This document shows positions 1 to 7,318 of a stretch of DNA of 64,000 bases, in pieces. Location: assembly GCA_017517325.1 (NCBI GenBank), contig JAFWZW010000004.1:1-64000 (forward strand). The letters are read 5' to 3'. The translations under genes and the position numbers were made by a program. The notes beneath the pieces are model-generated. The model ran no database searches. It saw only the letters and a list, made by a program, of their open reading frames with translations, and was not told the DNA's origin. Every line of letters starts with the position of its first letter. The first letter of the stretch is position 1. This DNA is from Clostridia bacterium. Lineage in GTDB: Bacteria; Bacillota; Clostridia; Oscillospirales; SIG627.

Positions 1-153
1 ACGGAGCATTTTTATCGTTTGATTGGTTTTAGAATAACCCAATACTGTGGCCGCCTTAGCGAACCGAATGCAGTACAAAAGAAATTCATCCACCACGGCA
101 ACGGCTATGATGGATGAAAGCGTTTTATTCTTTGTGCAAAAGTTTTTGGAGGT

Positions 154-181
154 TTGGAACCTTTTTTCAAAAAGGTTCCAA
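154..181. repeat. 13-bp inverted repeat near the left edge
   Basis: The arms TTGGAACCTTTTT and AAAAAGGTTCCAA enclose a 2-nt loop. A GC-rich stretch follows that contains a second small hairpin (gggcggcagccc). No T-run follows on either strand, so this is not a clean terminator. I see no convincing gene in positions 1-249. Confidence 0.5.
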
Positions 182-249
182 GCGGGACGTAGGGCGGCAG
201 CCCTGCAAGCCCGCGGCGAGAGCGTAGGTCTGATCCTATACAAAAAACA

Positions 250-273
250 AAAATTCCGCCGAAGCGGAATTTT
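250..273 (-). terminator. Intrinsic terminator of the pssA-psd operon
   Basis: A 10-bp stem (AAAATTCCGC / GCGGAATTTT) has a 4-nt loop and, on the minus strand, runs into TTTTTGTTTTTT. It lies just after the psd stop codon at 282. Confidence 0.85.
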
Positions 274-281
274 GGTTGGTA

Positions 282-1136
282 TTAAATGGCCTCGCCGATC
301 TTTTCACCCATCAATACCTTCTTTTCCCAGCCCTTGCGGGAATATTCGAACATTTCTTCGGAAAATCTCACGCTCCCCTTTTCAAAAAGAAGCACGATGG
401 TAGATCCGCCGAATTCAAAGCGGCCCTTTTCCTCCCCACGGGTGAAGCGGTGATTCTGGTGATAATTGACGATGCGCCCCACCAAAAGGGCACCCACCTC
501 CATCTGCACTACGTCACCGAAGTTTTCCGTGTGCAGCAGGGTGTATTCACGGCTGTTGGTCTTGTAAATGGGGTAACGATCCAGAGAAATTGGGTTAACG
601 GTGTGCAAAAAGCCGGGGATGAATACGTTTTCCTCCTTGGTACCGTTGTCAAAATAGCAATAGCGGTGATAATCGGAAACGGTCAGGCGGAAAATGGCGC
701 AAACACCGCCCTGATACTTCTGCTTTAGTTTGTTGTTCTGCAAAAGGGAATCCACCGTGTAGCGGGAATCCTTAATGGAAAAGATGGCGCCCTCTTCAAT
801 GGGATAAACGGAAAGGAGGGAATCGCAAGGGCTGATCAGGCTCTTGGGATCCATAGAAATGGGGCGCATTCCCTCTTTTAAGTTGCGGGTAAAAAAATCG
901 TTAAAGGAGTGGTACTCCCGTTCCTCCGCCTCCGAGAGATCAATGTTATTCTTCCGTGCGAAGCGGGGAATATAGCGGCGACTTACGCGGGAATCTAAAA
1001 CGCGCCCTGCAAAACGCGAAATGCGGGGGCGCACTAAGGTTTTCAGAAGCAACCTGCCGCTTCGGGTGCGGTAAAGGCGGCGCTGGCCCTTCCCTTCTAC
1101 CGGGGGAAAATATCCCCGTTCCTGCTGTGCCTCCAT
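282..1136 (-). CDS. psd: Phosphatidylserine decarboxylase
   Basis: This enzyme decarboxylates phosphatidylserine to phosphatidylethanolamine at the membrane, the last step of the pathway begun by the adjacent pssA. The 284-residue protein carries the family signature near its C-terminus: FGGSTIVLLFEKG holds the GGST/LGST autoproteolysis site that generates the pyruvoyl cofactor on the new Ser. The central block with YHRYCYFDNG and the FIPGFLHTVNP segment is also typical of the family. The length fits soluble or peripheral Psd proteins. It starts 3 nt after the pssA stop codon, so the two genes form an operon, and a terminator follows. The N-terminus is Arg-rich, consistent with membrane association. 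The assignment is confident. Confidence 0.93.
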   Translation of the reverse strand: MEAQQERGYFPPVEGKGQRRLYRTRSGRLLLKTLVRPRISRFAGRVLDSRVSRRYIPRFARKNNIDLSEAEEREYHSFNDFFTRNLKEGMRPISMDPKSLISPCDSLLSVYPIEEGAIFSIKDSRYTVDSLLQNNKLKQKYQGGVCAIFRLTVSDYHRYCYFDNGTKEENVFIPGFLHTVNPISLDRYPIYKTNSREYTLLHTENFGDVVQMEVGALLVGRIVNYHQNHRFTRGEEKGRFEFGGSTIVLLFEKGSVRFSEEMFEYSRKGWEKKVLMGEKIGEAI

Positions 1137-1139
1137 CTT

Positions 1140-1772
1140 TTACGCACCAATGCCCTTGCCGAAAATGAGGAGCAGAGCAAAAATGGCGATCCCGCTGAAC
1201 AGAAGCACCAGCTTCGCCTTGCCGTAGGGCTTCTTCAGCTTCACGGGGCTCACCTCCAGAACCGCCAGAACGCAAAGGCAGATTGCCGCCCAGGTGCCGG
1301 TGGCAAGGGGGAGCAGCCGCCCCAAAAGGAGCAGAGCGGGAAAGAGAATGGCAATGAGCGTAACGGGTACGCCCGTGTAATATTTTCTTTTTTCGTCACG
1401 GTCGCGCATGGTCTCCTGCACGTTGAAGAAGCCTAAGCGGATCACCGAGGAAAGCAGGATCAGCCCTGCGGCCACCTTGGAAAACACCCCTGCGCCCCCA
1501 AGCTTGATGGCCATCAGGGCGGGCAGAGCGCCAAAGGCGACTACGTCACAAAGGGCGTCGATCTGAATGCCGAACATTTTTTCTTCTTCCGATCTGTCAA
1601 CCCGATTGGCAACGGCACCGTCAAACATATCGCAAACGCCGGAAACCATCATACAGATGATGGAGGCAAACAGCCCGTTTTCCGCACCGGAAAACAGATA
1701 GCCCATACCAAGAGTTGCAGAGATCAGGCTCATATAAGTGAGGATCACGGAGGGATTGTAATAACCCAGCAT
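1140..1772 (-). CDS. pssA: CDP-diacylglycerol-serine O-phosphatidyltransferase
   Basis: This is an integral membrane CDP-alcohol phosphatidyltransferase that joins CDP-diacylglycerol and serine to make phosphatidylserine. The family motif is visible: DMFDGAVANR followed by GIQIDALCDVVAFG supplies the spaced Asp residues of DGx2AR-x8-Gx3Dx3D, though the usual AR reads ANR here. Several hydrophobic helices follow. An upstream in-frame ATG would add 19 residues, but AGGAAAGG lies 6-7 nt before the ATG at 1772 (MLGYYNPS), so I use 1772 and 210 residues. It is the first gene of an operon with psd and is driven by a promoter at 1842-1870. Confidence 0.9.
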   Translation of the reverse strand: MLGYYNPSVILTYMSLISATLGMGYLFSGAENGLFASIICMMVSGVCDMFDGAVANRVDRSEEEKMFGIQIDALCDVVAFGALPALMAIKLGGAGVFSKVAAGLILLSSVIRLGFFNVQETMRDRDEKRKYYTGVPVTLIAILFPALLLLGRLLPLATGTWAAICLCVLAVLEVSPVKLKKPYGKAKLVLLFSGIAIFALLLIFGKGIGA

Positions 1773-1841
1773 AAAATTACCTTTCCTATGAATCAATCGT
1801 AATGAACTTGCATATCCTATATTACGCAAGATACCGATTCG

Positions 1842-1870
1842 ATTTTAACACAAAATGAAAAAAGGGTCAA
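1842..1870 (-). promoter_or_regulatory. Promoter of pssA-psd
   Basis: On the minus strand TTGACC, a 17-nt spacer and TAAAAT are read, giving a start point about 65 nt upstream of the chosen pssA ATG. Confidence 0.6.
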
Positions 1871-1940
1871 CGCTTTTTGCCAAATTACCGCCGCATTTGA
1901 AGTGGAAAATCCTCCCTTGCAACTTTTTTTCAAGAAAGGG

Positions 1941-1969
1941 TTGACATTCCCCCTGAAAATTGCTATAAT
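1941..1969 (+). promoter_or_regulatory. Consensus promoter of the tRNA pair
   Basis: A perfect TTGACA, 17-nt spacer and TATAAT end 23 nt before tRNA-Leu. It is the only obvious promoter for both tRNA genes. Confidence 0.9.
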
Positions 1970-1992
1970 GATTTGGTCGGAGACGGAACCAC

Positions 1993-2079
1993 GCCGTTGT
2001 GGCGGAACTGGCAGACGCAAGGGACTTAAAATCCCTCGGTAGCAATACCGTACGGGTTCGATTCCCGTCAACGGCACCA
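1993..2079 (+). tRNA. tRNA-Leu (anticodon TAA)
   Basis: The acceptor arms GCCGTTG and CAACGGC pair, the discriminator is A and CCA is encoded. The anticodon loop is CTTAAAA. A long variable arm (about 1-2 nt either side of CGGTAGCAATACCG) marks a class II tRNA. The T-arm GGGTTCGATTCCC is intact. Confidence 0.95.
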
Positions 2080-2086
2080 CCTATAT

Positions 2087-2170
<84 letters not shown>

Positions 2171-2198
2171 GCAGTCGCTTTAGCGGCTGCTATTTTTT
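2171..2198 (+). terminator. Terminator of the tRNA operon
   Basis: The hairpin GCAGTCGC-TTTA-GCGGCTGC is followed by TATTTTTTT, directly after tRNA-fMet. Confidence 0.85.
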
Positions 2199-2234
2199 TG
2201 TCTGTAGAGAGTTGGATTTTGTGCATACGCTCTC

Positions 2235-2450
2235 GGTTATGAGACCGACGAGCGGAGCTCGTTGGGGCACGTGCCGTCCCGCCCCGAAGGGGATGAAGGG
2301 ACGGTGCGGGCTCCGTAGCGGTCGAAAAAGGCAAGGATCAGCACCGAAAGGTGCCCGCCGTCCTTTTTCGGGAACCGCAAGGCGGTTTTCGGGACTTGTC
2401 CCGAAAAATAACCCGGAGGTCGTGTGGTTCAAGTCCCACCCCCGCAACCA
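2235..2450 (+). ncRNA. Structured tRNA-fMet-linked element, copy A
   Basis: This 216-nt unit has no plausible reading frame but is almost wholly foldable. Hairpins in order: CCGACGAGC/GCTCGTTGG (2245-2265); CCGTCCC/GGGACGG (2274-2304) enclosing CCCC-GAA-GGGG; CGAAAAAGG/CCTTTTTCG (2323-2370) enclosing GCACC-GAAA-GGTGC; AACCGC-AAG-GCGGTT; TTCGGGA-CTTG-TCCCGAA. It ends with the exact 43-nt 3' half of tRNA-fMet (2408-2450). Its first 19 nt match the reverse complement of the tRNA-fMet D/anticodon region with one mismatch. A second copy at 28765 preserves the pairings through different bases. Terminators lie on both sides. I cannot name the family; it may be an RNA or a structured mobile DNA. Confidence 0.6.
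2408..2450 (+). repeat. tRNA-fMet 3' half, second copy
   Basis: The 43 nt are identical to 2121-2163 of tRNA-fMet, from inside the anticodon through CCA. The following sequence differs (CGTAAAAAAG rather than AAAAAAAT). The 5' half of the tRNA is absent, so this copy cannot form a tRNA. Confidence 0.95.
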
Positions 2451-2454
2451 CGTA

Positions 2455-2484
2455 AAAAAGACACCCCAATCGGGTGTCTTTTTT
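2455..2484 (+). terminator. Terminator after element copy A
   Basis: AGACACCC and GGGTGTCT pair around CAATC and are followed by TTTTTT. Confidence 0.8.
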
Positions 2485-2639
2485 CGTGCTCTAAAAATTC
2501 CCCGAATCCCGCTCCAGCTCTGGCACCATGCCACTTAAGGAGCATCCAAAATGAATCAAATCAATGAAGGACTTTTCGCACCTGCGGAAAGCCCTTTCTT
2601 TTTTTCACAAACTTCACAAAACCGACCCTATTGGCATAC

Positions 2640-2660
2640 TTTTGACCCCATTTTGACCCC
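2640..2660 (+). repeat. Left subterminal repeat of the island
   Basis: Two tandem TTTTGACCCC decamers, 11 nt apart, are repeated in the same orientation at 27153-27173, close to the other end of the island. Possible integrase arm-binding sites. The rest of 2485-2790 has no gene I can support; a short minus-strand frame there ends in basic residues and could be a decayed integrase tail. Confidence 0.6.
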
Positions 2661-2772
2661 CACCGCCTGTCAAAAACCACCTCCCATTTTTGTGCAAGGA
2701 ATACAAAAAGCGCTTTAATTGGAGGAAAAAACTCTCTCATCATTCTGCTTTGTCACATTTTACCCCTTTATA

Positions 2773-2801
2773 TAGATTTTTGTAAAATCGTGTGATATAA
2801 T
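2773..2801 (+). promoter_or_regulatory. Extended -10 promoter of the hsd operon
   Basis: TGATATAAT at 2793-2801 is a perfect extended -10. The -35 (TAGATT, 17 nt upstream) is weak. It precedes hsdM by 40 nt. Confidence 0.6.
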
Positions 2802-2841
2802 ACATTTCGTATAGGTGTAAATATCATATTGAGGTGAAAAT

Positions 2842-4578
2842 ATGACTGACATACAACTCAAAAAACTAAAAGATGATCTGTGGCATTCTGCGGATATGCT
2901 TCGCGCGAGTGCGCACCTTGCCGCGAATAAATACGGTCAGCCCATTCTGGGCTTGATCTTCCTTCGTTATGCCGATATTCTGTTCAAGCAGCATAAGGCT
3001 GAGATTGCGGAGGAATATCAGCGCAAGATCGGCACCCGTGCCGAAAAGACCATGAAGCAAGTCTCCATTGAAAAGTGCGGCTTCTATCTGCCGGAGTGCG
3101 CCTACTTTGACTTTATCAATAACGCACCCGATGATGCGGAGAAAGCAACCCTCATAAAGAAGGCAATGGAGGAAATCGAAAAGGAGAACCCCAGTATGGC
3201 CGGTGTTCTTCCCAAAGAGGTTTACGGTCAGCTTGTGCCCGAAGAAGAGCCGGAACTGCTTTCTAAGATTATCCGCGTTTTCAAGGATATTCCCGAAGAT
3301 ATCAGCATTGACCTGTTCGGCGAGATCTACGAATACTTCCTTGGCAACTTTGCCTTGCAGGAAGGTAAGGACGGCGGAACATTCTATACCCCCGCAACCG
3401 TTGTTCGCTATATGGTCGAGGTGTTGAAGCCCGAGATCGGCAACAAGTTGTTCCTTGACCCGGCTTGTGGTTCCGGAGGTATGTTTGTTCAGGCAGCCCG
3501 CTATATGCACAGACACAATGCCACTGCCGAAGATATGATGAAGTTCATGTGCTATGGTGTTGAAAAGGAACCTGACACCGTGAAGCTTGCAAAGATGAAC
3601 CTGCTGCTTAACAATGTGCGCGGTGATGTGCGTGAGGCAAACTCTTTCTATGCGGATCCTCACAATGCAGTTGGCAGATTTGACTACGTCATGGCAAACC
3701 CGCCTTTTAACGTGGACGAGGTTGTTTACGACAAGGTTAAAGACGATCCTCGTTTCAATGAATACGGCATTCCCAAGAACAAGTCCAAGACGGCGAAAAA
3801 GGATTCCGACAAGAAAGAAACCGTACCCAACGCCAACTATCTTTGGATCTCTTATTTTGCCACTGCTCTGAACGAAAAAGGCAGAGCCGGTCTTGTTATG
3901 GCGAACTCCGCATCCGATGCGGGTAACAGCGAATATGACATCCGCAAGAAGATGATCGAAGCAGGCATCATCAAGCAGATGGTGACCCTGCCTTCCAATA
4001 TGTTCTCTTCTGTGACACTCCCTGCGACTTTGTGGTTCTTTGATAATGCCAAGAAGAATACCGATAAGAAAGACGAGATCCTCTTTGTAGATGCACGCAA
4101 TGTCTTTACCCAGGTTGACCGCGCCCACAGAAAATTCAGCGAAGAGCAGATCAAAAACCTTGCCATTATTACCCGCCTTTACGAAGGTGATACCGCCGCT
4201 TTCACTGAACTGGTTGCTGAATACAAGGCAAAACTTGCCAATGCGCCCGAAACATCCGACGATAAGGATGTTATGCCTAAGAGTTATTGGCAAGCCAATA
4301 TTGACTGGCTGCTGGAACGTTTCCCGGATGGCGTTTACCGCGATGTGGTCGGTCTGTGTAAGGCCGCCAAGCTGGACGGCGAGGATGGAATCATAGACCA
4401 GGACTACTCTCTCAATCCCGGTCGCTACGTTGGCGTTGTTATCGAAGATGACGGAATGACTGCAGAGGAGTTCAAAGCAGAAATGCTCTCGCTTAATACT
4501 GAGCTTGCAAAACTAAACGACGAAGCACACAGGTTAGAGGCAAAGATTACAGATAATTTGAAGGGTTTATTTGAATGA
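2842..4578 (+). CDS. hsdM: Type I restriction-modification methyltransferase subunit
   Basis: HsdM is the adenine-N6 methyltransferase subunit of a type I system and works in an M2S or R2M2S complex. The 578-residue protein has the helical HsdM N-terminal domain (about 10-130). The SAM-binding motif I is FLDPACGSGGMF (about 203-214) and the catalytic motif IV is ANPPF (about 283-287), the NPPF form of N6-adenine enzymes. The C-terminal helices (SLNTELAKLNDEAHRLEAKI) are the usual coiled coil that contacts HsdS. AGGTGA precedes the ATG. It is the first gene of a five-gene operon, and its stop overlaps the next start (ATGA). Codon use differs from the flanking chromosome (GAT-GTN pairs are common), in line with transfer. 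Confidence 0.96.
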   Translation: MTDIQLKKLKDDLWHSADMLRASAHLAANKYGQPILGLIFLRYADILFKQHKAEIAEEYQRKIGTRAEKTMKQVSIEKCGFYLPECAYFDFINNAPDDAEKATLIKKAMEEIEKENPSMAGVLPKEVYGQLVPEEEPELLSKIIRVFKDIPEDISIDLFGEIYEYFLGNFALQEGKDGGTFYTPATVVRYMVEVLKPEIGNKLFLDPACGSGGMFVQAARYMHRHNATAEDMMKFMCYGVEKEPDTVKLAKMNLLLNNVRGDVREANSFYADPHNAVGRFDYVMANPPFNVDEVVYDKVKDDPRFNEYGIPKNKSKTAKKDSDKKETVPNANYLWISYFATALNEKGRAGLVMANSASDAGNSEYDIRKKMIEAGIIKQMVTLPSNMFSSVTLPATLWFFDNAKKNTDKKDEILFVDARNVFTQVDRAHRKFSEEQIKNLAIITRLYEGDTAAFTELVAEYKAKLANAPETSDDKDVMPKSYWQANIDWLLERFPDGVYRDVVGLCKAAKLDGEDGIIDQDYSLNPGRYVGVVIEDDGMTAEEFKAEMLSLNTELAKLNDEAHRLEAKITDNLKGLFE

Positions 4579-5294
4579 CGTCAGAAGAACTTTTTGAATC
4601 GGTTGGATTTGTTAAAGAATACTATTCACAAATGGCTGATTTTTATAGGGGCAACTTTGAATCAGAAGAGGATATGATTGCGTTCTTTGTGAAGGTGTTC
4701 AAAAACGACGAGAACGATAAAACCCCTCGGCAAATGATGAATCAGGTTCAACATCTTGTTTCCATTGCAAACGATATGGACAAGATCCGCCCCAGTCGTG
4801 ACCCTCTAAGAATATTCTTTATCAAGACTTGCTTAGAGGCGCTATGTGCGTTATCTGGGATGAATAACAAAAAAGACAAGCTGGCTTTCTATGAAAAATT
4901 CATAGGTTATATGAGTGCTGAAGGAAAGACGTACATTCTTGATAACTTTTCACTAACTGGCTTTGATGATGTGTATATGGGCCATACATACGAAGCAAGT
5001 CATAATTTGACCATTGACGATTTCTTCGAGATAATTAAGGCTGTGCGGGATATTGTAGCTCATGAGGGCAATTATTGGGAAATGCAGTTCTTTGCACAAG
5101 ATGACTCTACTTGGCTTGCAACATTAGAAACCGATCGAAAGATTCTCAAACCTGATAAATATCAGTATCAGGATAAAATGATGCGCACTTACAGTTTCGA
5201 GACGACAATGCAATATGATCAGTTTGTACATTACTTTGTTGAGGCGTGCATTGCATATATTGTTGCCCACATTGACGGAAAGGAGGCAGGATAA
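4575..5294 (+). CDS. HEPN-like protein embedded in the hsd operon
   Basis: This 239-residue, mainly helical protein lies between hsdM and hsdS, overlapping both (ATGA with hsdM, one base with hsdS), so it is translationally coupled to them. I do not recognise a named family. Residues 158-163 read RDIVAH, an Rx4H motif, at the end of a helix and followed by EGNYW. Rx4-6H is the catalytic motif of HEPN ribonucleases, and the preceding segment (FFIKTCLEALCALSG) fits a HEPN helix. HEPN nucleases linked to type I restriction (PrrC, RloC) cut tRNA when restriction is inhibited, so a back-up toxin or sensor is a reasonable inference. It has no ATPase domain of its own. A structural accessory role is the main alternative. 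Confidence 0.55.
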   Translation: MTSEELFESVGFVKEYYSQMADFYRGNFESEEDMIAFFVKVFKNDENDKTPRQMMNQVQHLVSIANDMDKIRPSRDPLRIFFIKTCLEALCALSGMNNKKDKLAFYEKFIGYMSAEGKTYILDNFSLTGFDDVYMGHTYEASHNLTIDDFFEIIKAVRDIVAHEGNYWEMQFFAQDDSTWLATLETDRKILKPDKYQYQDKMMRTYSFETTMQYDQFVHYFVEACIAYIVAHIDGKEAG

Positions 5295-6481
5295 TGGGTG
5301 AATGGAAAGAAACAAGATTTTCGGAAATTGCAACCGTTATTATGGGACAATCGCCTGCATCAGAATTCTACAATAGTGATGGAAAAGGCTTTCCGTTTAT
5401 GCAGGGAAACAGAACTTTTGGAGACCGCTATCCTACAATCGATACTTACACTACTCAAATAACAAAAAAGGCTCCTCAAAACAGCATTTTGATGAGCGTA
5501 AGAGCTCCTGTTGGCGATATAAATATTGCTCCGTTGGAGATGTGCATTGGGCGAGGATTGTGCGCAATAAATGCAAAAGATGGCAACAACGAGTTTGTAA
5601 GATTCTTGTTGAGCTACAATATGCCAAAGTTAAAATTGTCCGAAAATGGCACAACCTTTACGGCGATTAATGGAGATAATATAAAGAACTTAAAGATATT
5701 AGTTCCCGATCTTCCAACCCAAAAGCGGATTGCTGATATTCTTTCTACCTATGACGATTTGATTGAGAATAATAATCGCAGAATTGTGCTTTTGGAAAAG
5801 GCAGCGCAAGAACTATACAAGGAGTGGTTTGTCCGCTTCCGTTTCCCCGGCTATGAAACCGCAAAGTTTGAAAATGGTCTACCCACAGGGTGGGAAATCA
5901 AAAAGATTGGCGATATCGCACGTATTAAATCAGGTTATGCCTTCAAAAGCGAATGGTGGTCAGACGAAGGTGTTCCCGTAATAAAGATCAAAGACATTCA
6001 AAATACTACGATTGATTTTAGCGATTTGTCAAGAGTTTCAGAAGCGCACGCTTTGTTAGCAAAACAGTTTTTTGTTACAGAAGGTGATTTGCTGATTGCA
6101 ATGACGGGAGCGACTATTGGTAAGTTGGCACTTGTTCCTTTTTCTAGCGAAAGACTTGTTGTGAATCAGCGTGTTGGAAAATTCTTTCTTGGTGACAACC
6201 CTGTTTCTACTGTTTCTTTTCTGTATTGCACATTACAGCAGAACTGGATACAAGAACTAATACTAATGATCGCCAGTAGCAACGCTGCACAACCCAACAT
6301 AAGTCCTTTCGACATTGAAAAAATAAAGATTATATATAACAAAGAGATGGTTGATGACTTCAACAAACAAGCATCAAATCTTATTGAGCAAATAATGCTT
6401 TTGCGAAAAAGAAATCAAAACCTATCAAAACAACGAGATTTACTCTTGCCTCGCCTTATCAGTGGTAAATTGGAGGTGTAA
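5294..6481 (+). CDS. hsdS: Type I restriction-modification specificity subunit
   Basis: HsdS selects the bipartite DNA target for modification and restriction. The 395 residues show two target-recognition domains: TRD1 (about 1-145, beginning WKETRFSEIATVIMGQSP) and TRD2 (about 200-345, beginning GWEIKKIGDIARIKSGYAF). A conserved helical spacer separates them (LPTQKRIADILSTYDDLIE, then NNNRRIVLLEKAAQELY), and a matching distal helix ends the protein (LLRKRNQNLSKQRDLLLP). The length is full for the family. The start ATG overlaps the stop of the HEPN-like gene by one base. The recognition sequence cannot be read from the protein. Confidence 0.95.
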   Translation: MGEWKETRFSEIATVIMGQSPASEFYNSDGKGFPFMQGNRTFGDRYPTIDTYTTQITKKAPQNSILMSVRAPVGDINIAPLEMCIGRGLCAINAKDGNNEFVRFLLSYNMPKLKLSENGTTFTAINGDNIKNLKILVPDLPTQKRIADILSTYDDLIENNNRRIVLLEKAAQELYKEWFVRFRFPGYETAKFENGLPTGWEIKKIGDIARIKSGYAFKSEWWSDEGVPVIKIKDIQNTTIDFSDLSRVSEAHALLAKQFFVTEGDLLIAMTGATIGKLALVPFSSERLVVNQRVGKFFLGDNPVSTVSFLYCTLQQNWIQELILMIASSNAAQPNISPFDIEKIKIIYNKEMVDDFNKQASNLIEQIMLLRKRNQNLSKQRDLLLPRLISGKLEV

Positions 6482-6483
6482 AA

Positions 6484-7302
6484 TTGGAAAGAAAAACTCT
6501 TGCCCAAGTTTTAAAAGATGCCAAAATCGATTATAAACGAGAATATAAGCGTTTGTATGAGATGTTTTATGAATCTGAAATAAATCAAGAAAAGAATGTT
6601 CTACGTGATGCTTGTGCTGCGAACTTTTGGAATATGCCCATACGAGGAACTTGCCTTTCGTTAGATGATTTCGATGATTACTATGAAATAAAATTCGAAA
6701 AGGAACCTGAAGGCTTTGATCTCAACTATCTTTTGAATTTTTGCGAATATACATATAATCTCGTAATCTATACAACATTTAGCACTTGGGGATATGGCTT
6801 TCAAACGCCAAGAGATGCTTTTATGATCCAATTAAACAGAGTGGCTGATTTAATCGGATATATGTTTTCAGCATCCGAAAATGGTGTGTTTATACTTGTT
6901 CCCAAAGATCAAACCGCAATTGCCGTGGCAGAAACATTAGATAGAAACTTATCTTACAGGGTTATAGAATACAACCATAATTCTATGAGAGGTAATCTTG
7001 ATAAGAAAAGAAATCTTTTAATTGTTTTGGCGGACAAGCTGGAGGCAAACAGAAAGATACTAAAACAAATCAATTCCAAGATGGAAGATCATTTGTATTT
7101 TCTGCTCAACAATCTAAACATACGACACAATAACACAGAACAAGGTTCAAAAGAATACAGAAAATATGTTGCTGATATGGATAAAGAAACTCTTGAAAAA
7201 TGGTACGATGAAACATATCAGATGTGTTTGCTTGCCTTTCTTGAATTAGATAACTTGGAGAGAAAAGAAAAAGTCGAACAATTAAAGCAAGCACTAAATT
7301 GA
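6484..7302 (+). CDS. Unknown protein of the hsd operon
   Basis: The function is not recognised. The 272-residue protein begins with a TTG codon; GGAGGTG, lying inside the end of hsdS, is 5 nt upstream and no better in-frame start exists. It is soluble and predicted mostly helical, with an acidic mid-region (DDFDDYYEIKFEKEPEG). The C-terminal helical segment is rich in Glu, Lys and Asn and contains LNIRHNN (about 211-217), resembling some HEPN-like helical domains but without the spaced Rx4-6H motif. It sits between hsdS and hsdR in one operon, so it probably modulates restriction or detects its failure. That is inference from position only. Confidence 0.8.
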   Translation: MERKTLAQVLKDAKIDYKREYKRLYEMFYESEINQEKNVLRDACAANFWNMPIRGTCLSLDDFDDYYEIKFEKEPEGFDLNYLLNFCEYTYNLVIYTTFSTWGYGFQTPRDAFMIQLNRVADLIGYMFSASENGVFILVPKDQTAIAVAETLDRNLSYRVIEYNHNSMRGNLDKKRNLLIVLADKLEANRKILKQINSKMEDHLYFLLNNLNIRHNNTEQGSKEYRKYVADMDKETLEKWYDETYQMCLLAFLELDNLERKEKVEQLKQALN

Positions 7303-7318
7303 TTTTAAGGAGAAAGAT

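Noticed and set aside
1-121. Minus-strand frame reading VVDEFLLYCIRFAKAATVLG and on, leaving the window
   Set aside because: It faintly resembles a BRO/antirepressor N-terminus, but it lacks a start codon with ribosome site and too little is visible.
2235-2450. Group I or group II intron in tRNA-fMet
   Set aside because: The guide-like segment and the break in the anticodon loop suggested it, but no group I P7 core, no group II domain V and no complete 5' exon are present.
2866-4293. 475-codon antisense frame over hsdM
   Set aside because: Mirror of a well-supported methyltransferase gene; no ribosome site or recognisable protein.
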